From Teichococcus vastitatis (GTDB lineage Bacteria > Pseudomonadota > Alphaproteobacteria > Acetobacterales > Acetobacteraceae): 36,743 nucleotides of DNA. A program made the position numbers and the translations under genes. Below, in pieces: positions 1 to 8,414 of this stretch. Location of the stretch: NCBI RefSeq assembly GCF_003604215.1, contig NZ_QXGS01000028.1:1-36743 (forward strand), in the 5' to 3' direction. The notes beneath the pieces were generated by a model that worked only from the letters and a program-made list of their open reading frames with translations, had not been told where the DNA came from and did not search any database. Position 1 is the first letter of the stretch, and the number at the start of each line of letters is the position of its first letter.

Positions 1-571
1 TCCGCCGTGCCAGCCTGATCCGGTAGTTCAGCCCGCCGGAAACCATCGCTCCTACACCACGCGATGGGACACGACCCACGCTGCGTCGCCTCGGCCATCG
101 ACTGGCGGGCAACGAGGCAGCTGTGCACCGCGGCCGACAGAACTGTTTGACGGGCCGGGCGGTCTGTCCCGGAACGCCTCCGCCTGATGTGGAACGGCTT
201 TGTTCTTCCGCTGATCCAGATGAGCGAAGTCGCTGCTTCGGGATCCTTGCAGGGCCAGCATGAAACCTGCGTGGATGGAGCGCCTTCCTGAGACCGAGCC
301 GCGCCGTTCGTGGCGGCATGGTCGGCCGGCGGGCGGCGATCACATTGATCGGCAGGAGCGATCCTTACCGGCACCACACCTGCAGCCTATTCCGGTTTCT
401 GGCTTACGATGCTGGGACGCCGCGACAGCGGCCGGCGCAGCGATTCAGCTGCAATGTTCGGAATGGCCGGGGCGCCAATTAGCACGGTCAGCGCAGGGCT
501 TGACCCGAACCTGCCCCAGGTGGGGACGGCCAGGGTACCAAGCACACGGTCATCACACGAAAGCAGATGGA
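1..571. other. Gap without a recognisable gene, on the 3' side of tRNA-Phe
   Basis: No frame in this stretch gives a protein I recognise. The open frames are short, lack ribosome binding sites and have irregular codon use compared with the strongly G/C-ending codons of the genes to the right. It lies directly beyond the 3' end of tRNA-Phe, a position where integrated elements often end, but I see no copy of the tRNA 3' end and no integrase here. It may be ordinary spacer, decayed coding DNA or the edge of an element that continues outside the window. Confidence 0.5.
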
Positions 572-647
572 TGGTGCCCAGAGCCGGAATCGAACCAGCG
601 ACACTGCGATTTTCAGTCGCATGCTCTACCAACTGAGCTATCTGGGC
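572..647 (-). tRNA. tRNA-Phe (anticodon GAA)
   Basis: Read on the minus strand, the 76 bases fold into a complete cloverleaf. The acceptor stem is GCCCAGA with TCTGGGC, the D arm is closed by GCTC/GAGC, and the anticodon stem TGCGA/TCGCA holds the loop CTGAAAA (anticodon GAA). The T arm is GCTGG-TTCGATT-CCGGC. The discriminator is A and the terminal CCA is encoded. The tRNA lies 119 bases downstream of yacG on the same strand, an arrangement common in alphaproteobacteria, so it may be processed from the end of the infA-maf-rng-yacG transcript. Confidence 0.97.
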
Positions 648-766
648 CCAAGCTGCGGAACCGTTGCCGGCGCCGCCGTGGTGAGGTGGCGCGAAATACC
701 GGACCTGGATGAGGCTGTCCAGCCACCAAATGCACCGAACGGCCATTGTTTGTGGGCGCCGGTGGC

Positions 767-952
767 TCAGCCTTCGGTCTTGTCCTCGGGCTCCACCGGG
801 GTACCCGGTACCGCGTAGCTGCCGCTCAGCCACCGGCCGAGATCCACCTGCTTGCAACGCTCTGAACAGAACGGGCGAAGGGAAGGGGCGGATGGTTTGC
901 CGCAGATGGGGCACCGCGCCGCCTTGGTTCCTGGTGTGGGTTTATCGCGCAT
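767..952 (-). CDS. yacG: DNA gyrase inhibitor YacG
   Basis: YacG is a small zinc-binding protein known from E. coli to bind GyrB and inhibit gyrase. The 61-residue product has the complete zinc ribbon: Cys14 and Cys17 in CPICGK, then Cys29 and Cys33 in FCSERC. These are followed by the family signature KQVDLGRWL and an acidic tail, and the length is normal for the family. I chose the ATG at 952 because it places the ribbon at the usual distance from the N-terminus; the frame opens further upstream only inside the preceding gene. The start overlaps the end of the RNase E/G gene by 11 bases, so translation is probably coupled. It is the last protein gene before tRNA-Phe. Confidence 0.93.
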   Translation of the reverse strand: MRDKPTPGTKAARCPICGKPSAPSLRPFCSERCKQVDLGRWLSGSYAVPGTPVEPEDKTEG

Positions 953-2048
953 GGATATGTTCCTCCCCGACGGGGCAGAGCGGGTCCGGGCACAGCTCCA
1001 AGGAGCCCGCCTCCGCGGCAAAGATCTGCAGGGTATCGCCTGCTTGCCGGAGTGCTCGGAGAACGGAAGGCGGCGCCGTCAGCATCAGCCGTGCTCCCGG
1101 CTGCTGGTGGGCCGTGCGGAGGCCTTGCCGCAGGGCGGCGAGGCCCCGGCTCAGCGGCGAAGGCGGAAGCCCCAGGATTTCGTGCAGGGGGCGCCGAACC
1201 CGGCGTCGCTGGACCTCCAGCAGCCCAAGGCCGGTCAGGCCGACCAGACGGGCGAGGGGATCGGCCCTCAGGGTTTCGGCAAAGCCCGGCAAGAGGTCGC
1301 GGCGCCGGGCCGCGGTGAGCCCCGCCATGTCGATCAGGATGGCGCCGGCTGCATGGCGCAGGCGGATCTGCCGCGCGACCTCGGCCAGGGCGCGGGCATT
1401 CAGCGCACGGTGCGCCGCCGCGTCACGGCCCCCCGCCTGATGGCCGGCATCAATGTCGATGGCCAGCAGTGCTGGGGTCGGGTGCAGCGTCAACCGACCG
1501 CCGCCGGGCAGCAGCACCTCCTGCGCACCGAGCAGGCTGAACTCCTCTTCCACCGCTTCCTCGAACGCGGAGGATCGCACCAGCTCGACCCGCTGCCGTC
1601 CCAGTACGCCGCGCAGCCTGGCCGCCGTCGCGGCATGGTCGACGCGCACGGGAAGCTCCGGGAACGCCTGGGCCAGACGCAGCGGCGCGTCCGGCCCGGC
1701 GGCGAGCCGGCGCAGCGGGCCGGTGACCACGTCGCCCGGGACCACCGCGAGGCGCGGGCCCTTGCCGCCCTGTGCGGCGCGGGCAATCCGGACGCGCAGC
1801 CATTCGCCTTCGCTGCGGCCTCTGGCGCCGTCCGAATCCGGCAGAAAGCCCGTGGCGCCGCCCGCCAGCGCCACAAAGGCGCCGGCCATGGCCGGAGCCC
1901 GCGCGGCGAGCCGGCCGACATGCAGGTCGTCCAGTCCTTCGGGATCGAAAGGGCGCTCGATGAAGGCGGCGTCGAGCCGCTCGTCGCGCCACAGCGCGGT
2001 ACGCTGTTCCCCGGGGGAGACCGAAACCAGGATCAGGGACGCAGCCAT
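942..2048 (-). CDS. Compact ribonuclease E/G family protein
   Basis: The 368-residue product belongs to the RNase E/G family, Mg-dependent endoribonucleases that cut single-stranded RNA in rRNA maturation and mRNA decay. The catalytic-core aspartates are recognisable in AIDIDAG and further on in LIDMAG, corresponding to the metal-binding Asp pair of the DNase I-like fold. It is much shorter than E. coli RNase G (about 490 residues). I see no CPxC zinc-link motif and no C-terminal scaffold, so dimer/tetramer architecture may differ from the model enzymes. Its position between maf and yacG is the usual place of this short form in Rhodospirillales-type genomes. The ATG at 2048 overlaps the end of maf by 16 bases. 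Catalytic activity is inferred from the two motifs only. Confidence 0.85.
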   Translation of the reverse strand: MAASLILVSVSPGEQRTALWRDERLDAAFIERPFDPEGLDDLHVGRLAARAPAMAGAFVALAGGATGFLPDSDGARGRSEGEWLRVRIARAAQGGKGPRLAVVPGDVVTGPLRRLAAGPDAPLRLAQAFPELPVRVDHAATAARLRGVLGRQRVELVRSSAFEEAVEEEFSLLGAQEVLLPGGGRLTLHPTPALLAIDIDAGHQAGGRDAAAHRALNARALAEVARQIRLRHAAGAILIDMAGLTAARRRDLLPGFAETLRADPLARLVGLTGLGLLEVQRRRVRRPLHEILGLPPSPLSRGLAALRQGLRTAHQQPGARLMLTAPPSVLRALRQAGDTLQIFAAEAGSLELCPDPLCPVGEEHIHAR

Positions 2049-2677
2049 CCAATGCCCCGCAGCAATTGCGCGGTCTCGTGCAGCGGCAGGCCGACCACGT
2101 TGGAGTGGCTGCCGGACAGGAAGCGCACGAAAGCCTCCGCCGATTCCTGGATGGTGTAGCCGCCCGCTTTGCCGCGCCATTCGCCGGATGCGATGTAGGC
2201 GTCCACCTGCTGCGGCGTCAGGCGCTGAAAGGTGACGATGCTTTCCACCACGCGCGTCAGCAGCCGGCCATCCGGCAGGCCGAGCGCCACGCCGGTGTAG
2301 ACGCGATGGCGGCGGCCAGAGATCAGCGCCAGACAATCGCGGGCCTCGGCCTCGTTCTCGGCCTTCGGCAGGATGCGGCGGCCGACCCCCACCACCGTGT
2401 CGGCGGCCAGCACCAGCGCATCCGGCTCCAGCGCCATCACGGCACGGGCCTTGGCCTGGGACAGGCGGCCGGCGAGCGGGCGTGGCAGTTCCTGCTTGCG
2501 GGGCGTTTCGTCGATCTCGGGGGGCAGCACGCGCGCCGGCACCACGCCGATGCGGCGGAGCAGATCGAGGCGCCGAGGGCTGCCGCTGGCCAGGATCAGG
2601 GAAGGGCGCCCGGAGGCCGGCGCCGCGGCGCGGACCGGAGGGGACACCAGGGGGGCCATCTGGCCCGCCTCGGACAT
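2033..2677 (-). CDS. maf: Maf family nucleoside triphosphate pyrophosphatase
   Basis: Maf proteins hydrolyse dTTP/UTP or modified nucleotides to monophosphate and pyrophosphate, a house-cleaning role. The 214-residue product shows LASGSPRR at residues 29-36, the catalytic Asp93 in AADTVVG, the SGRRHRVYTGV segment at 120-130, and GKAGGY-TIQ further on. The TIQ pattern fits the YhdE/dTTPase subgroup. It carries about 24 extra residues before the conserved fold, so an internal start is possible. The annotated ATG shares one base with the TAA of infA (TAATG), which supports translational coupling and this start. It sits in the infA-maf-rng-yacG run. Confidence 0.93.
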   Translation of the reverse strand: MSEAGQMAPLVSPPVRAAAPASGRPSLILASGSPRRLDLLRRIGVVPARVLPPEIDETPRKQELPRPLAGRLSQAKARAVMALEPDALVLAADTVVGVGRRILPKAENEAEARDCLALISGRRHRVYTGVALGLPDGRLLTRVVESIVTFQRLTPQQVDAYIASGEWRGKAGGYTIQESAEAFVRFLSGSHSNVVGLPLHETAQLLRGIGWLRP

Positions 2678-2895
2678 TACTTGAACCGGAAGGTGATACG
2701 GCCCTTGGTCAGGTCGTACGGAGTCATCTCGACATTCACCCGATCGCCGGCCAGCACGCGAATGCGGTTCTTGCGCATCTTGCCGCTGGTGTGGGCGAGA
2801 ACCATGTGCTCATTGTCGAGCTTCACGCGGAACATGGCGTTGGGCAGGAGTTCAACGACTTGGCCGCTGAACTCAATCATATCTTCTTTAGACAT
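2677..2895 (-). CDS. infA: Translation initiation factor IF-1
   Basis: This is a 72-residue, single OB-fold protein that binds the ribosomal A site with IF-2 and IF-3 during initiation. The start MSKEDMIEF, the central [19 protein letters not shown] and the end [13 protein letters not shown] match IF-1 over its whole length. The ATG at 2895 is unambiguous. The stop codon overlaps the ATG of maf. It is preceded by a 175-base gap after hisD that contains a possible promoter, so infA and the genes behind it may have their own transcript. Confidence 0.98.
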   Translation of the reverse strand: MSKEDMIEFSGQVVELLPNAMFRVKLDNEHMVLAHTSGKMRKNRIRVLAGDRVNVEMTPYDLTKGRITFRFK

Positions 2896-2942
2896 CAGGC
2901 CTCTTTCGGCGGTGCTGCTGCGGGAACGGGCGGGCGGCGCGG

Positions 2943-2971
2943 ACCATGATGGCCCAGGCTCCGCCGGTCAA
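2943..2971 (-). promoter_or_regulatory. Possible sigma-70-type promoter before infA
   Basis: On the minus strand TTGACC (2966-2971) is followed after exactly 17 bases by CATGGT (2943-2948), about 48 bases before the infA start. The -35 hexamer is good, the -10 is weak. It lies in the only sizeable gap inside the block and in front of the most highly expressed gene of the run. This is inference from hexamers alone. Confidence 0.3.
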
Positions 2972-3070
2972 GGATAGGCACGGGATCTCGCCCACCCTTG
3001 ACGCATCCGCAACAGAAATGGCGCCTGCGCGCGCAATCTTCAACGGGGCGCAGGACGGGGTCGGCAGGCC

Positions 3071-4369
3071 TCAGCCCTGGCCCAGACGCATGGCGATCGA
3101 ACGGGCATGGGCGGTCAGCCCTTCCGCCTCGGCCAGCGCCACGGCGGCCGGACCGATGGCGTCGAGGCCACGCTTCTCCGCGCTGATCCAGGTGGTGCGC
3201 TTCAGGAAATCGAACACGGACAGGCCGGAGGCGAAGCGGGCGGTGCGGCCGGTGGGTAGCACATGATTCGGCCCGGCCACGTAGTCGCCCAGTGCTTCCG
3301 GGCAATGGGCACCCAGAAAGGCGGCGCCGGCATGGCGGACGCGGGCGAACAGCGCCTGCGGGTCGGCCACCATCACCTCCAGGTGCTCGGGTGCCAGCCG
3401 GTCCACCAGCGCCGCGCCTTCCTCCCAGTCGCGCACCACGATGATGGCGCCGTGCTTGTCCCAGGAGGCGCCGGCGATGGCGGCCCGCGGCAAGGTGGCG
3501 AGGTGGTCGGCAACGGCGTGCTCCACCGCATGGGCCATCTGCGCGCTGGTGGTGATCAGGATGGCCTGGGCACTCTCGTCATGCTCGGCCTGAGCCAGCA
3601 GGTCGATGGCGATCAGCGCCGGGTTCTGCGAGGCATCGGCCAGCACCACCACCTCGGATGGGCCTGCGATCGAATCGATGCCGACGCGGCCGAAGACCTG
3701 GCGCTTGGCTTCCGCCACGTAAGCGTTGCCGGGACCGGCGACACGGTCCACCGGATGGATGCTGTCGGTGCCCCAGGCCAGCGCCGCGATCGCCTGGGCA
3801 CCGCCGACGCGCCAGATCTCGGTGACGCCCGCGCGGTGCGCCGCGGCCAGCACCAGGTCGTTCAGCACGCCGTCCGGCGTCGGCACCGCCATGGCGATCC
3901 GGCCCACCCCCGCGACGCGGGCCGGGATGGCGTTCATCAGCACGGAGGACGGATAGGCCGCCTTGCCGCCGGGCACGTAGATGCCGGCCGCGTCGATCGC
4001 TCCCCAGCGCATGCCGAGCGTCAGCCCGAGCGTGTCGTCCAGTTCCACGTCGTTGGGCAGCTGCGCGGCGTGGAAGCGCTCGATGCGGGTGGCGGCGAGG
4101 TCGAGCGCGTCCAGCAACTCGGGGGCGCAGCGGGCCTGCGCGGCGTCGATCTCGGAGGCCGGGACGCGCAGGCCGGCGGCGCCGCCCTCCGGGGTCCAGC
4201 GGTCGAACCGGGTGGTCAGGTCGAGCAGCGCCGCGTCACCGCCGCGCTTCACCTCGGCGATGATCGACGCCACCGCCGCGTCCACCTGCGCGGTGGTGTC
4301 CCGCGCCTGGTCGAGCAAGGCGCGGAACTCGGCCTCGAAGCCGGACTGGGCGGTGGACAGGCGGATCAT
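3071..4369 (-). CDS. hisD: Histidinol dehydrogenase
   Basis: HisD catalyses the last two steps of histidine synthesis, the NAD-dependent four-electron oxidation of histidinol to histidine, using one zinc per subunit. The 432-residue product has normal family length. Recognisable segments are YVPGGKAAYPSSVLMN, the VAGPGNAYVAEAK stretch, AGPSEVVVLAD, LLAQAEHDESAQAILIT with a zinc/catalytic region, and AGPNHVLPTGRTARFASGL near the C-terminus. The ATG at 4369 fits. It follows hisG by 43 bases on the same strand, so HisG (first step) and HisD (last steps) are probably co-expressed; the remaining his genes are outside the window. Confidence 0.97.
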   Translation of the reverse strand: MIRLSTAQSGFEAEFRALLDQARDTTAQVDAAVASIIAEVKRGGDAALLDLTTRFDRWTPEGGAAGLRVPASEIDAAQARCAPELLDALDLAATRIERFHAAQLPNDVELDDTLGLTLGMRWGAIDAAGIYVPGGKAAYPSSVLMNAIPARVAGVGRIAMAVPTPDGVLNDLVLAAAHRAGVTEIWRVGGAQAIAALAWGTDSIHPVDRVAGPGNAYVAEAKRQVFGRVGIDSIAGPSEVVVLADASQNPALIAIDLLAQAEHDESAQAILITTSAQMAHAVEHAVADHLATLPRAAIAGASWDKHGAIIVVRDWEEGAALVDRLAPEHLEVMVADPQALFARVRHAGAAFLGAHCPEALGDYVAGPNHVLPTGRTARFASGLSVFDFLKRTTWISAEKRGLDAIGPAAVALAEAEGLTAHARSIAMRLGQG

Positions 4370-4412
4370 GGGTTTGGTTCCGGGGCGGTCTTGTGCTGGA
4401 TGACGGGCGAGA

Positions 4413-5111
4413 TCAGGCGGCGACCAGGGCGGCGCGGAAGCGGGCCAGCCAGTTGCCGATCGCTTCCGGCCGCGTCTTCAGCGCGGTGCGGTTGACGATC
4501 AGGCGCGAAGTGACGGGGGCGATCACGTCGGTTTCCACCAGCCCGTTGGCCTTCAGGGTGGAGCCGGTCTGCACCAGGTCGACGATCAGCCGCGACAGGC
4601 CGAGGGATGGCGCCAGCTCCATGGCGCCGTTCAGGTGCACCACCTCGGCCTGGATACCCTTGGCTGCGAAATGGCGGCGGGCGATGTTGGGGTATTTGCT
4701 GGCCACCGCGACGCGGGATTGCCGCGCCATGCCGGGCGCCCCGGCGCCGCCCACCGGCTCGGCCACCGAAACGCGGCAGGCGCCGATACCGAGGTCGAGC
4801 GGGGCGTAGATCTCCGGATAGTCGAACTCCATCAGCACGTCGGCGCCGCAGATGCCGATCTGCGCCGCGCCGAAGGCCACAAAGGTCGCCACATCGAAGG
4901 AGCGGACCCGGATCACGTCCAGCTGCGGGTCGTTGGTCTCGAACCGCAGCCGGCGGGAAGCTTCGTCGTGGAAATCGGCCGCTGGCCGGATGCCCGCACG
5001 GGCCAGCAACGGCGCCACCTCCCTCAGGATGCGTCCCTTGGGCAAGGCCAGCACAAGCGGCAGGGCATCGGTGCCGCCGGCCGTGATCCTGTTGTTGATG
5101 GGCTGGTCCAT
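4413..5111 (-). CDS. hisG: ATP phosphoribosyltransferase, short form catalytic subunit
   Basis: HisG joins ATP and PRPP, the committed step of histidine synthesis. The product is about 232 residues, with LALPKGRIL at the start of the fold, the FGAAQIGICGADVL region, and the PRPP-binding loop VDLVQTGSTLKANGL. The C-terminal regulatory ACT-like domain of long HisG is absent, so this is the HisGS form. Known HisGS enzymes need the HisRS-like partner HisZ, which is not in the window. I chose the ATG at 5111; a GTG five codons earlier at 5126 is in frame and cannot be excluded. It sits 51 bases after murA and 43 before hisD. Confidence 0.95.
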   Translation of the reverse strand: MDQPINNRITAGGTDALPLVLALPKGRILREVAPLLARAGIRPAADFHDEASRRLRFETNDPQLDVIRVRSFDVATFVAFGAAQIGICGADVLMEFDYPEIYAPLDLGIGACRVSVAEPVGGAGAPGMARQSRVAVASKYPNIARRHFAAKGIQAEVVHLNGAMELAPSLGLSRLIVDLVQTGSTLKANGLVETDVIAPVTSRLIVNRTALKTRPEAIGNWLARFRAALVAA

Positions 5112-5162
5112 GGGAAATGCTATCACTGCAAGGGGTGGCTGGGCAGAGGGCGCAGCGCCGGA

Positions 5163-6422
5163 TCAGCCTGCGATGCGATCGATCTCCGCGCCCACCGCGG
5201 CCAGCTTCCGTTCGACCCGCTCATAGCCCCGGTCCAGGTGGTAGACGCGGTTCACCACCGTCTCGCCCTCGGCGGCGAGGCCGGCGATGATCAGGGACAC
5301 GGAAGCACGCAGATCGGTCGCCATCACCGGCGCGCCGGACAGCTTGCCGATGCCCCGCACGATGGCCGAGGAGCCATGCGCATTGATCCGGGCGCCCATC
5401 CGGGTCAGCTCCGGCACATGCATGAAGCGGTTCTCGAAGATCGTCTCGGTGATCATGGAGGCGCCCTCGGCCACCGCCATCAAGGCCATGAACTGGGCCT
5501 GCATGTCGGTGGCGAAGCCGGGAAAGGGCTCGGTCATGACGTCGACGCCGTGCAAACCGTTCAGGCGGCGGGCGCGCACGCCATCGGCCTCCTGCAGCAG
5601 CTCCACGCCGGCCTCGCGCAGCGAATGGGTGCAGGCGCCGAACAGGTCCAGCCGCATGCCTTCCAGCAGCAGCTCGCCGCCGGTGATGGCGCCGGCGCAG
5701 GCGAAGGTGCCGGCCTCGATCCGGTCGGGCAGGATCGGGTGGGTGGTGCCGTGCAGGCTGTCGACGCCCTGCACCACCAGGCGGTCGGTGCCGATGCCCT
5801 CGATACGGGCCCCCATCGACACCAGGCACTGGGCCAGGTCGGTGATCTCCGGCTCGCGCGCCGCGTTGATCAGCTCGGTGGTGCCCTCGGCGAGCGTCGC
5901 GGCCATCAGCAGGTTCTCGGTGGCGCCCACCGAAACCTGGGTGAACAGGATGCGGGCGCCCTTGAGGCGGCCATCAACCCGGGCGTTGATGTAGCCGGCC
6001 TCCAGCTCGATCACCGCACCCATCTGCTCCAGCCCCTTGAGGTGCAGGTCGACGGGGCGGGTGCCGATGGCGCAGCCGCCGGGCAGCGAGACGCGGGCCT
6101 GGCCATAGCGCGCCAGCAGCGGCCCCAGCACCAGCACGGATGCGCGCATCTTGCGCACGAGGTCGTAGGGCGCCTCGAAATCGGTGGCGGCGCCGTCCAG
6201 CGAAATCCGGCGAGAGGCGGTGTCGTGCTCGACCCGCAGGCCGTGCTGCGCCAGCAGCCCGCCCATGGTGGCGATGTCGGACAGCGCCGGGGCGTTGGTC
6301 AGCACCACCGCCTCGTGAGTCAGCAGGCCTGTGGCCATCAGCGGCAGCGCCGCGTTCTTGGCCCCGCCGACGGCGATGCGGCCCTCGAGGCGGCGGCCGC
6401 CGCGAATGCGGATACGATCCAT
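5163..6422 (-). CDS. murA: UDP-N-acetylglucosamine 1-carboxyvinyltransferase MurA
   Basis: MurA transfers enolpyruvate from PEP to UDP-GlcNAc, the first committed step of peptidoglycan synthesis, in the cytoplasm. The 419-residue length is standard. Lys22-Asn23 are in the GGAKNAALP motif near the N-terminus. The catalytic Cys117 is present in [15 protein letters not shown], so the enzyme should be of the fosfomycin-sensitive Cys type rather than the Asp variant. The closing segment has [16 protein letters not shown]. The start is the ATG at 6422, 15 bases after the end of dcd, implying one transcript. Its neighbourhood with hisG and hisD is conserved in many alphaproteobacteria. Confidence 0.98.
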   Translation of the reverse strand: MDRIRIRGGRRLEGRIAVGGAKNAALPLMATGLLTHEAVVLTNAPALSDIATMGGLLAQHGLRVEHDTASRRISLDGAATDFEAPYDLVRKMRASVLVLGPLLARYGQARVSLPGGCAIGTRPVDLHLKGLEQMGAVIELEAGYINARVDGRLKGARILFTQVSVGATENLLMAATLAEGTTELINAAREPEITDLAQCLVSMGARIEGIGTDRLVVQGVDSLHGTTHPILPDRIEAGTFACAGAITGGELLLEGMRLDLFGACTHSLREAGVELLQEADGVRARRLNGLHGVDVMTEPFPGFATDMQAQFMALMAVAEGASMITETIFENRFMHVPELTRMGARINAHGSSAIVRGIGKLSGAPVMATDLRASVSLIIAGLAAEGETVVNRVYHLDRGYERVERKLAAVGAEIDRIAG

Positions 6423-6437
6423 GCTGGGGATTTTCCC

Positions 6438-6992
6438 TTACAGCTTCGGCAGCGAGACGCCGCGCTGGCCCATATACTTGCCCTTGCGGTCCGCATAGGA
6501 GACCTCGGGCTCGCCGGCGCCCTGCAGGAACAGGAACTGGCAGATGCCCTCATTGGCGTAGATGCGGGCCGGCAGCGGGGTGGTGTTGGAAATCTCGATG
6601 GTGACCTGGCCTTCCCATTCCGGCTCCAAGGGGGTCACGTTCACGATCAGGCCGCAGCGGGCATAGGTGGATTTGCCGAGGCAGATCACCAGCACATCGC
6701 GCGGGATGCGGAAATATTCCACCGTGTGGGCGAGGGCGAAGGAGTTGGGCGGAATGATGCAGGTGTCGCCCTTGCGGGTGACGAAGCTGTCCTCGGCGAA
6801 CTTCTTGGGGTCCACCAGGGCATTGTCCACGTTGGTGAACACCTTGAACTCATCTGCCACCCGGGCGTCGTAGCCGTAGGAGGACAGGCCGAAGGAGATC
6901 ACGCCCTCGCGGCGCTGGCTCTCGACAAAGGGCTCGATCATGCCGTGCTCCGTCGCCATGCGGCGGATCCAGCTGTCAGGCATGATGGACAT
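6438..6992 (-). CDS. dcd: dCTP deaminase
   Basis: Dcd deaminates dCTP to dUTP, the main source of dUMP for thymidylate synthesis in many proteobacteria. The 184-residue trimer-forming subunit has [10 protein letters not shown] (Ser108, Arg112 in the nucleotide site) and PLEPEWEG followed by TIEISN, where Glu133 corresponds to the catalytic glutamate. It ends [14 protein letters not shown], typical of the monofunctional enzyme rather than the DCD-DUT fusion. The ATG at 6992 gives the usual N-terminus MSIMPDSWI; an ATG three codons later is also possible. It is separated by 86 bases from the small gene upstream and by 15 bases from murA. Confidence 0.96.
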   Translation of the reverse strand: MSIMPDSWIRRMATEHGMIEPFVESQRREGVISFGLSSYGYDARVADEFKVFTNVDNALVDPKKFAEDSFVTRKGDTCIIPPNSFALAHTVEYFRIPRDVLVICLGKSTYARCGLIVNVTPLEPEWEGQVTIEISNTTPLPARIYANEGICQFLFLQGAGEPEVSYADRKGKYMGQRGVSLPKL

Positions 6993-7078
6993 GGGCCAGG
7001 TTTCCGTGCGGCGGCGGGAAGGTCGGCCGGGATACCGCAGGGTGGCGCCCGGAGCAACCATCCGGGAGGGGTCGCGTC

Positions 7079-7249
7079 TCAGCCCCGCGGCTTGGAGGCG
7101 GGGGGAGGAGAAGGATCGCCTTCGGCGCGGGCACGGCTCTGGGCCTTGCGGCGGCGCAGGTTCTCGCGCAGCGCAGCGGCGCGCCGGGCCTCTCGCTCGG
7201 CCTGGGCGGCGGCGGCCGGGGTCTTGGGCGGATCGGGAGGCTGTGCCAT
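7079..7249 (-). CDS. Small basic/proline-ended protein of unknown function (56 aa)
   Basis: I do not assign a function. The 56-residue product starts [11 protein letters not shown] and then has a charged helical stretch, [24 protein letters not shown]. It ends in a proline-rich tail. The helix is strongly amphipathic and Arg-rich, suggesting nucleic-acid or protein binding, but that is inference. It starts only 21 bases after the 3' end of tRNA-Thr and precedes dcd on the same strand, so it is likely expressed from the tRNA promoter. I see no clear Shine-Dalgarno sequence. Its codon use matches its neighbours. From memory, similar short [12 protein letters not shown] proteins occur in related Acetobacteraceae. 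Confidence 0.7.
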   Translation of the reverse strand: MAQPPDPPKTPAAAAQAEREARRAAALRENLRRRKAQSRARAEGDPSPPPASKPRG

Positions 7250-7270
7250 CGGGCGACGGAACCGGGAAAA

Positions 7271-7345
<75 letters not shown>

Positions 7346-7368
7346 TGAACGCCGTGAAAGCGAGGCGC

Positions 7369-7397
7369 TACCTACCGTCCGGGGCCGGGGCGTGCAA
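7369..7397 (-). promoter_or_regulatory. Possible promoter of tRNA-Thr and the downstream block
   Basis: On the minus strand TTGCAC (7392-7397) is followed after 17 bases by TAGGTA (7369-7374), about 23 bases before the 5' end of tRNA-Thr. Both hexamers are imperfect; spacing and position are right for a tRNA promoter. The rest of 7398-7539 is GC-rich spacer between the hydrolase stop and this site. Confidence 0.33.
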
Positions 7398-7539
7398 GGG
7401 GCCATCGTGCCGGTCGGGACCGAAAAAGCGCCTCGGGCCCGTCTGCAGGGGGTGGGGCGGCGACGCCACAGGGGAGGCGCCCACGCCGGGGCCGTCCGAC
7501 CGGGCGCGACACGGGCTGCCCGGCCGGCGTCCCGCGCCC

Positions 7540-8400
7540 TTAATAGACGATGAAGCCGCGAATCACGTCCAGCATGGCGTCCGGTTCGTCGGCGCGGATG
7601 GAATGGCTGCTGTTGCGGAAGATGCGCAGGTCGGAGCCCGGGATCAGCCGGTGGATTTCCTCGGAGAATTCCGGAGGGCAGATCCAGTCATGGGCGCCGG
7701 CCAGGATCAGCGTCCTGGCGGTGATGTTGCTCAACTCCGGCCGCAGGTCGAAGGAGCGCAGGAAACCGCCGGGGCGGAAGGCGCGGTTCAGCGCCTCCGG
7801 CTCGTGCAGGGTGCGGGCGCGGCCGTCGCGCGCCCTGGCATCGTCATGGGTGGTGGAATACAGCGGTCCCATCACGGCATAGAAATGTTTCAGCTTCTCC
7901 ACCGTGTCGAGTTCACCCTCCCACAGCATCCGGCAGACGCGCTGCTGCTCCGGCGTGCCGCGCTCGGCCACGATCTGCTGTGCGCGGGCGTTGAACCCCG
8001 CATGCGCGGCCGTCACCACCAGGACGAGGTGCGACACGGAGGCCGGGTAGCGCGCCGCATGCGCCATGGCCACCATGCCGCCATAGGAGGTGCCGATGGA
8101 CACGACCGGCCCGAGGCCGAGGTGCTGGCGCAGCGCTTCCAGGTCCTCGACATTCTCGTCCAGCGTGTAGCGCGCCGGGTCGCCCTTGGCGGAACGTCCT
8201 TGGCCGCGATGGTCGAGGTAGACGAGCTGCATGCGCTCGGCGAGCGGTGAGAAGCCGGGCTTGAAGCCGCTGTGGTCGCCGCCGGGTCCGCCATGCAGGA
8301 TCATGGCGACGGGCCGCTCCCGCAGGCGCGGCCCGTCCGGCACCAGCCCCAGCCCCTCAATGTCGAAGAAGATCTCGGTGTCGCGGATGGATGCGCGCAT
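7540..8400 (-). CDS. Alpha/beta hydrolase, prolyl aminopeptidase-like (S33 type)
   Basis: The 286-residue protein has the alpha/beta-hydrolase fold. The oxyanion segment is LHGGPGGDHSG (residues 35-45), the nucleophile elbow is GTSYGG with Ser105, the acid is probably Asp238 in AGAHDW, and the base is His266 in NSSHSIRADEP. The HGGPGG motif is typical of proline iminopeptidase-like enzymes. That group also includes other amidases and esterases, so the substrate is open. There is no signal peptide. The ATG at 8400 follows the stop of the ThDP-enzyme gene by 14 bases, so the two are almost certainly co-transcribed and may act on the same pathway. Confidence 0.88.
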   Translation of the reverse strand: MRASIRDTEIFFDIEGLGLVPDGPRLRERPVAMILHGGPGGDHSGFKPGFSPLAERMQLVYLDHRGQGRSAKGDPARYTLDENVEDLEALRQHLGLGPVVSIGTSYGGMVAMAHAARYPASVSHLVLVVTAAHAGFNARAQQIVAERGTPEQQRVCRMLWEGELDTVEKLKHFYAVMGPLYSTTHDDARARDGRARTLHEPEALNRAFRPGGFLRSFDLRPELSNITARTLILAGAHDWICPPEFSEEIHRLIPGSDLRIFRNSSHSIRADEPDAMLDVIRGFIVY

Positions 8401-8414
8401 GGGACTGTTCCCCT

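Noticed and set aside
387-914. Open frame on the minus strand containing AQLVEHATENRSVAGSIPALGT
   Set aside because: That peptide is the tRNA-Phe gene read as protein; the frame only exists because it runs through the tRNA.
2895-3305. Open frame between infA and hisD on the minus strand
   Set aside because: Mostly overlaps hisD in another frame, with Arg/Pro-rich shadow composition; the remaining gap fits a promoter region better.
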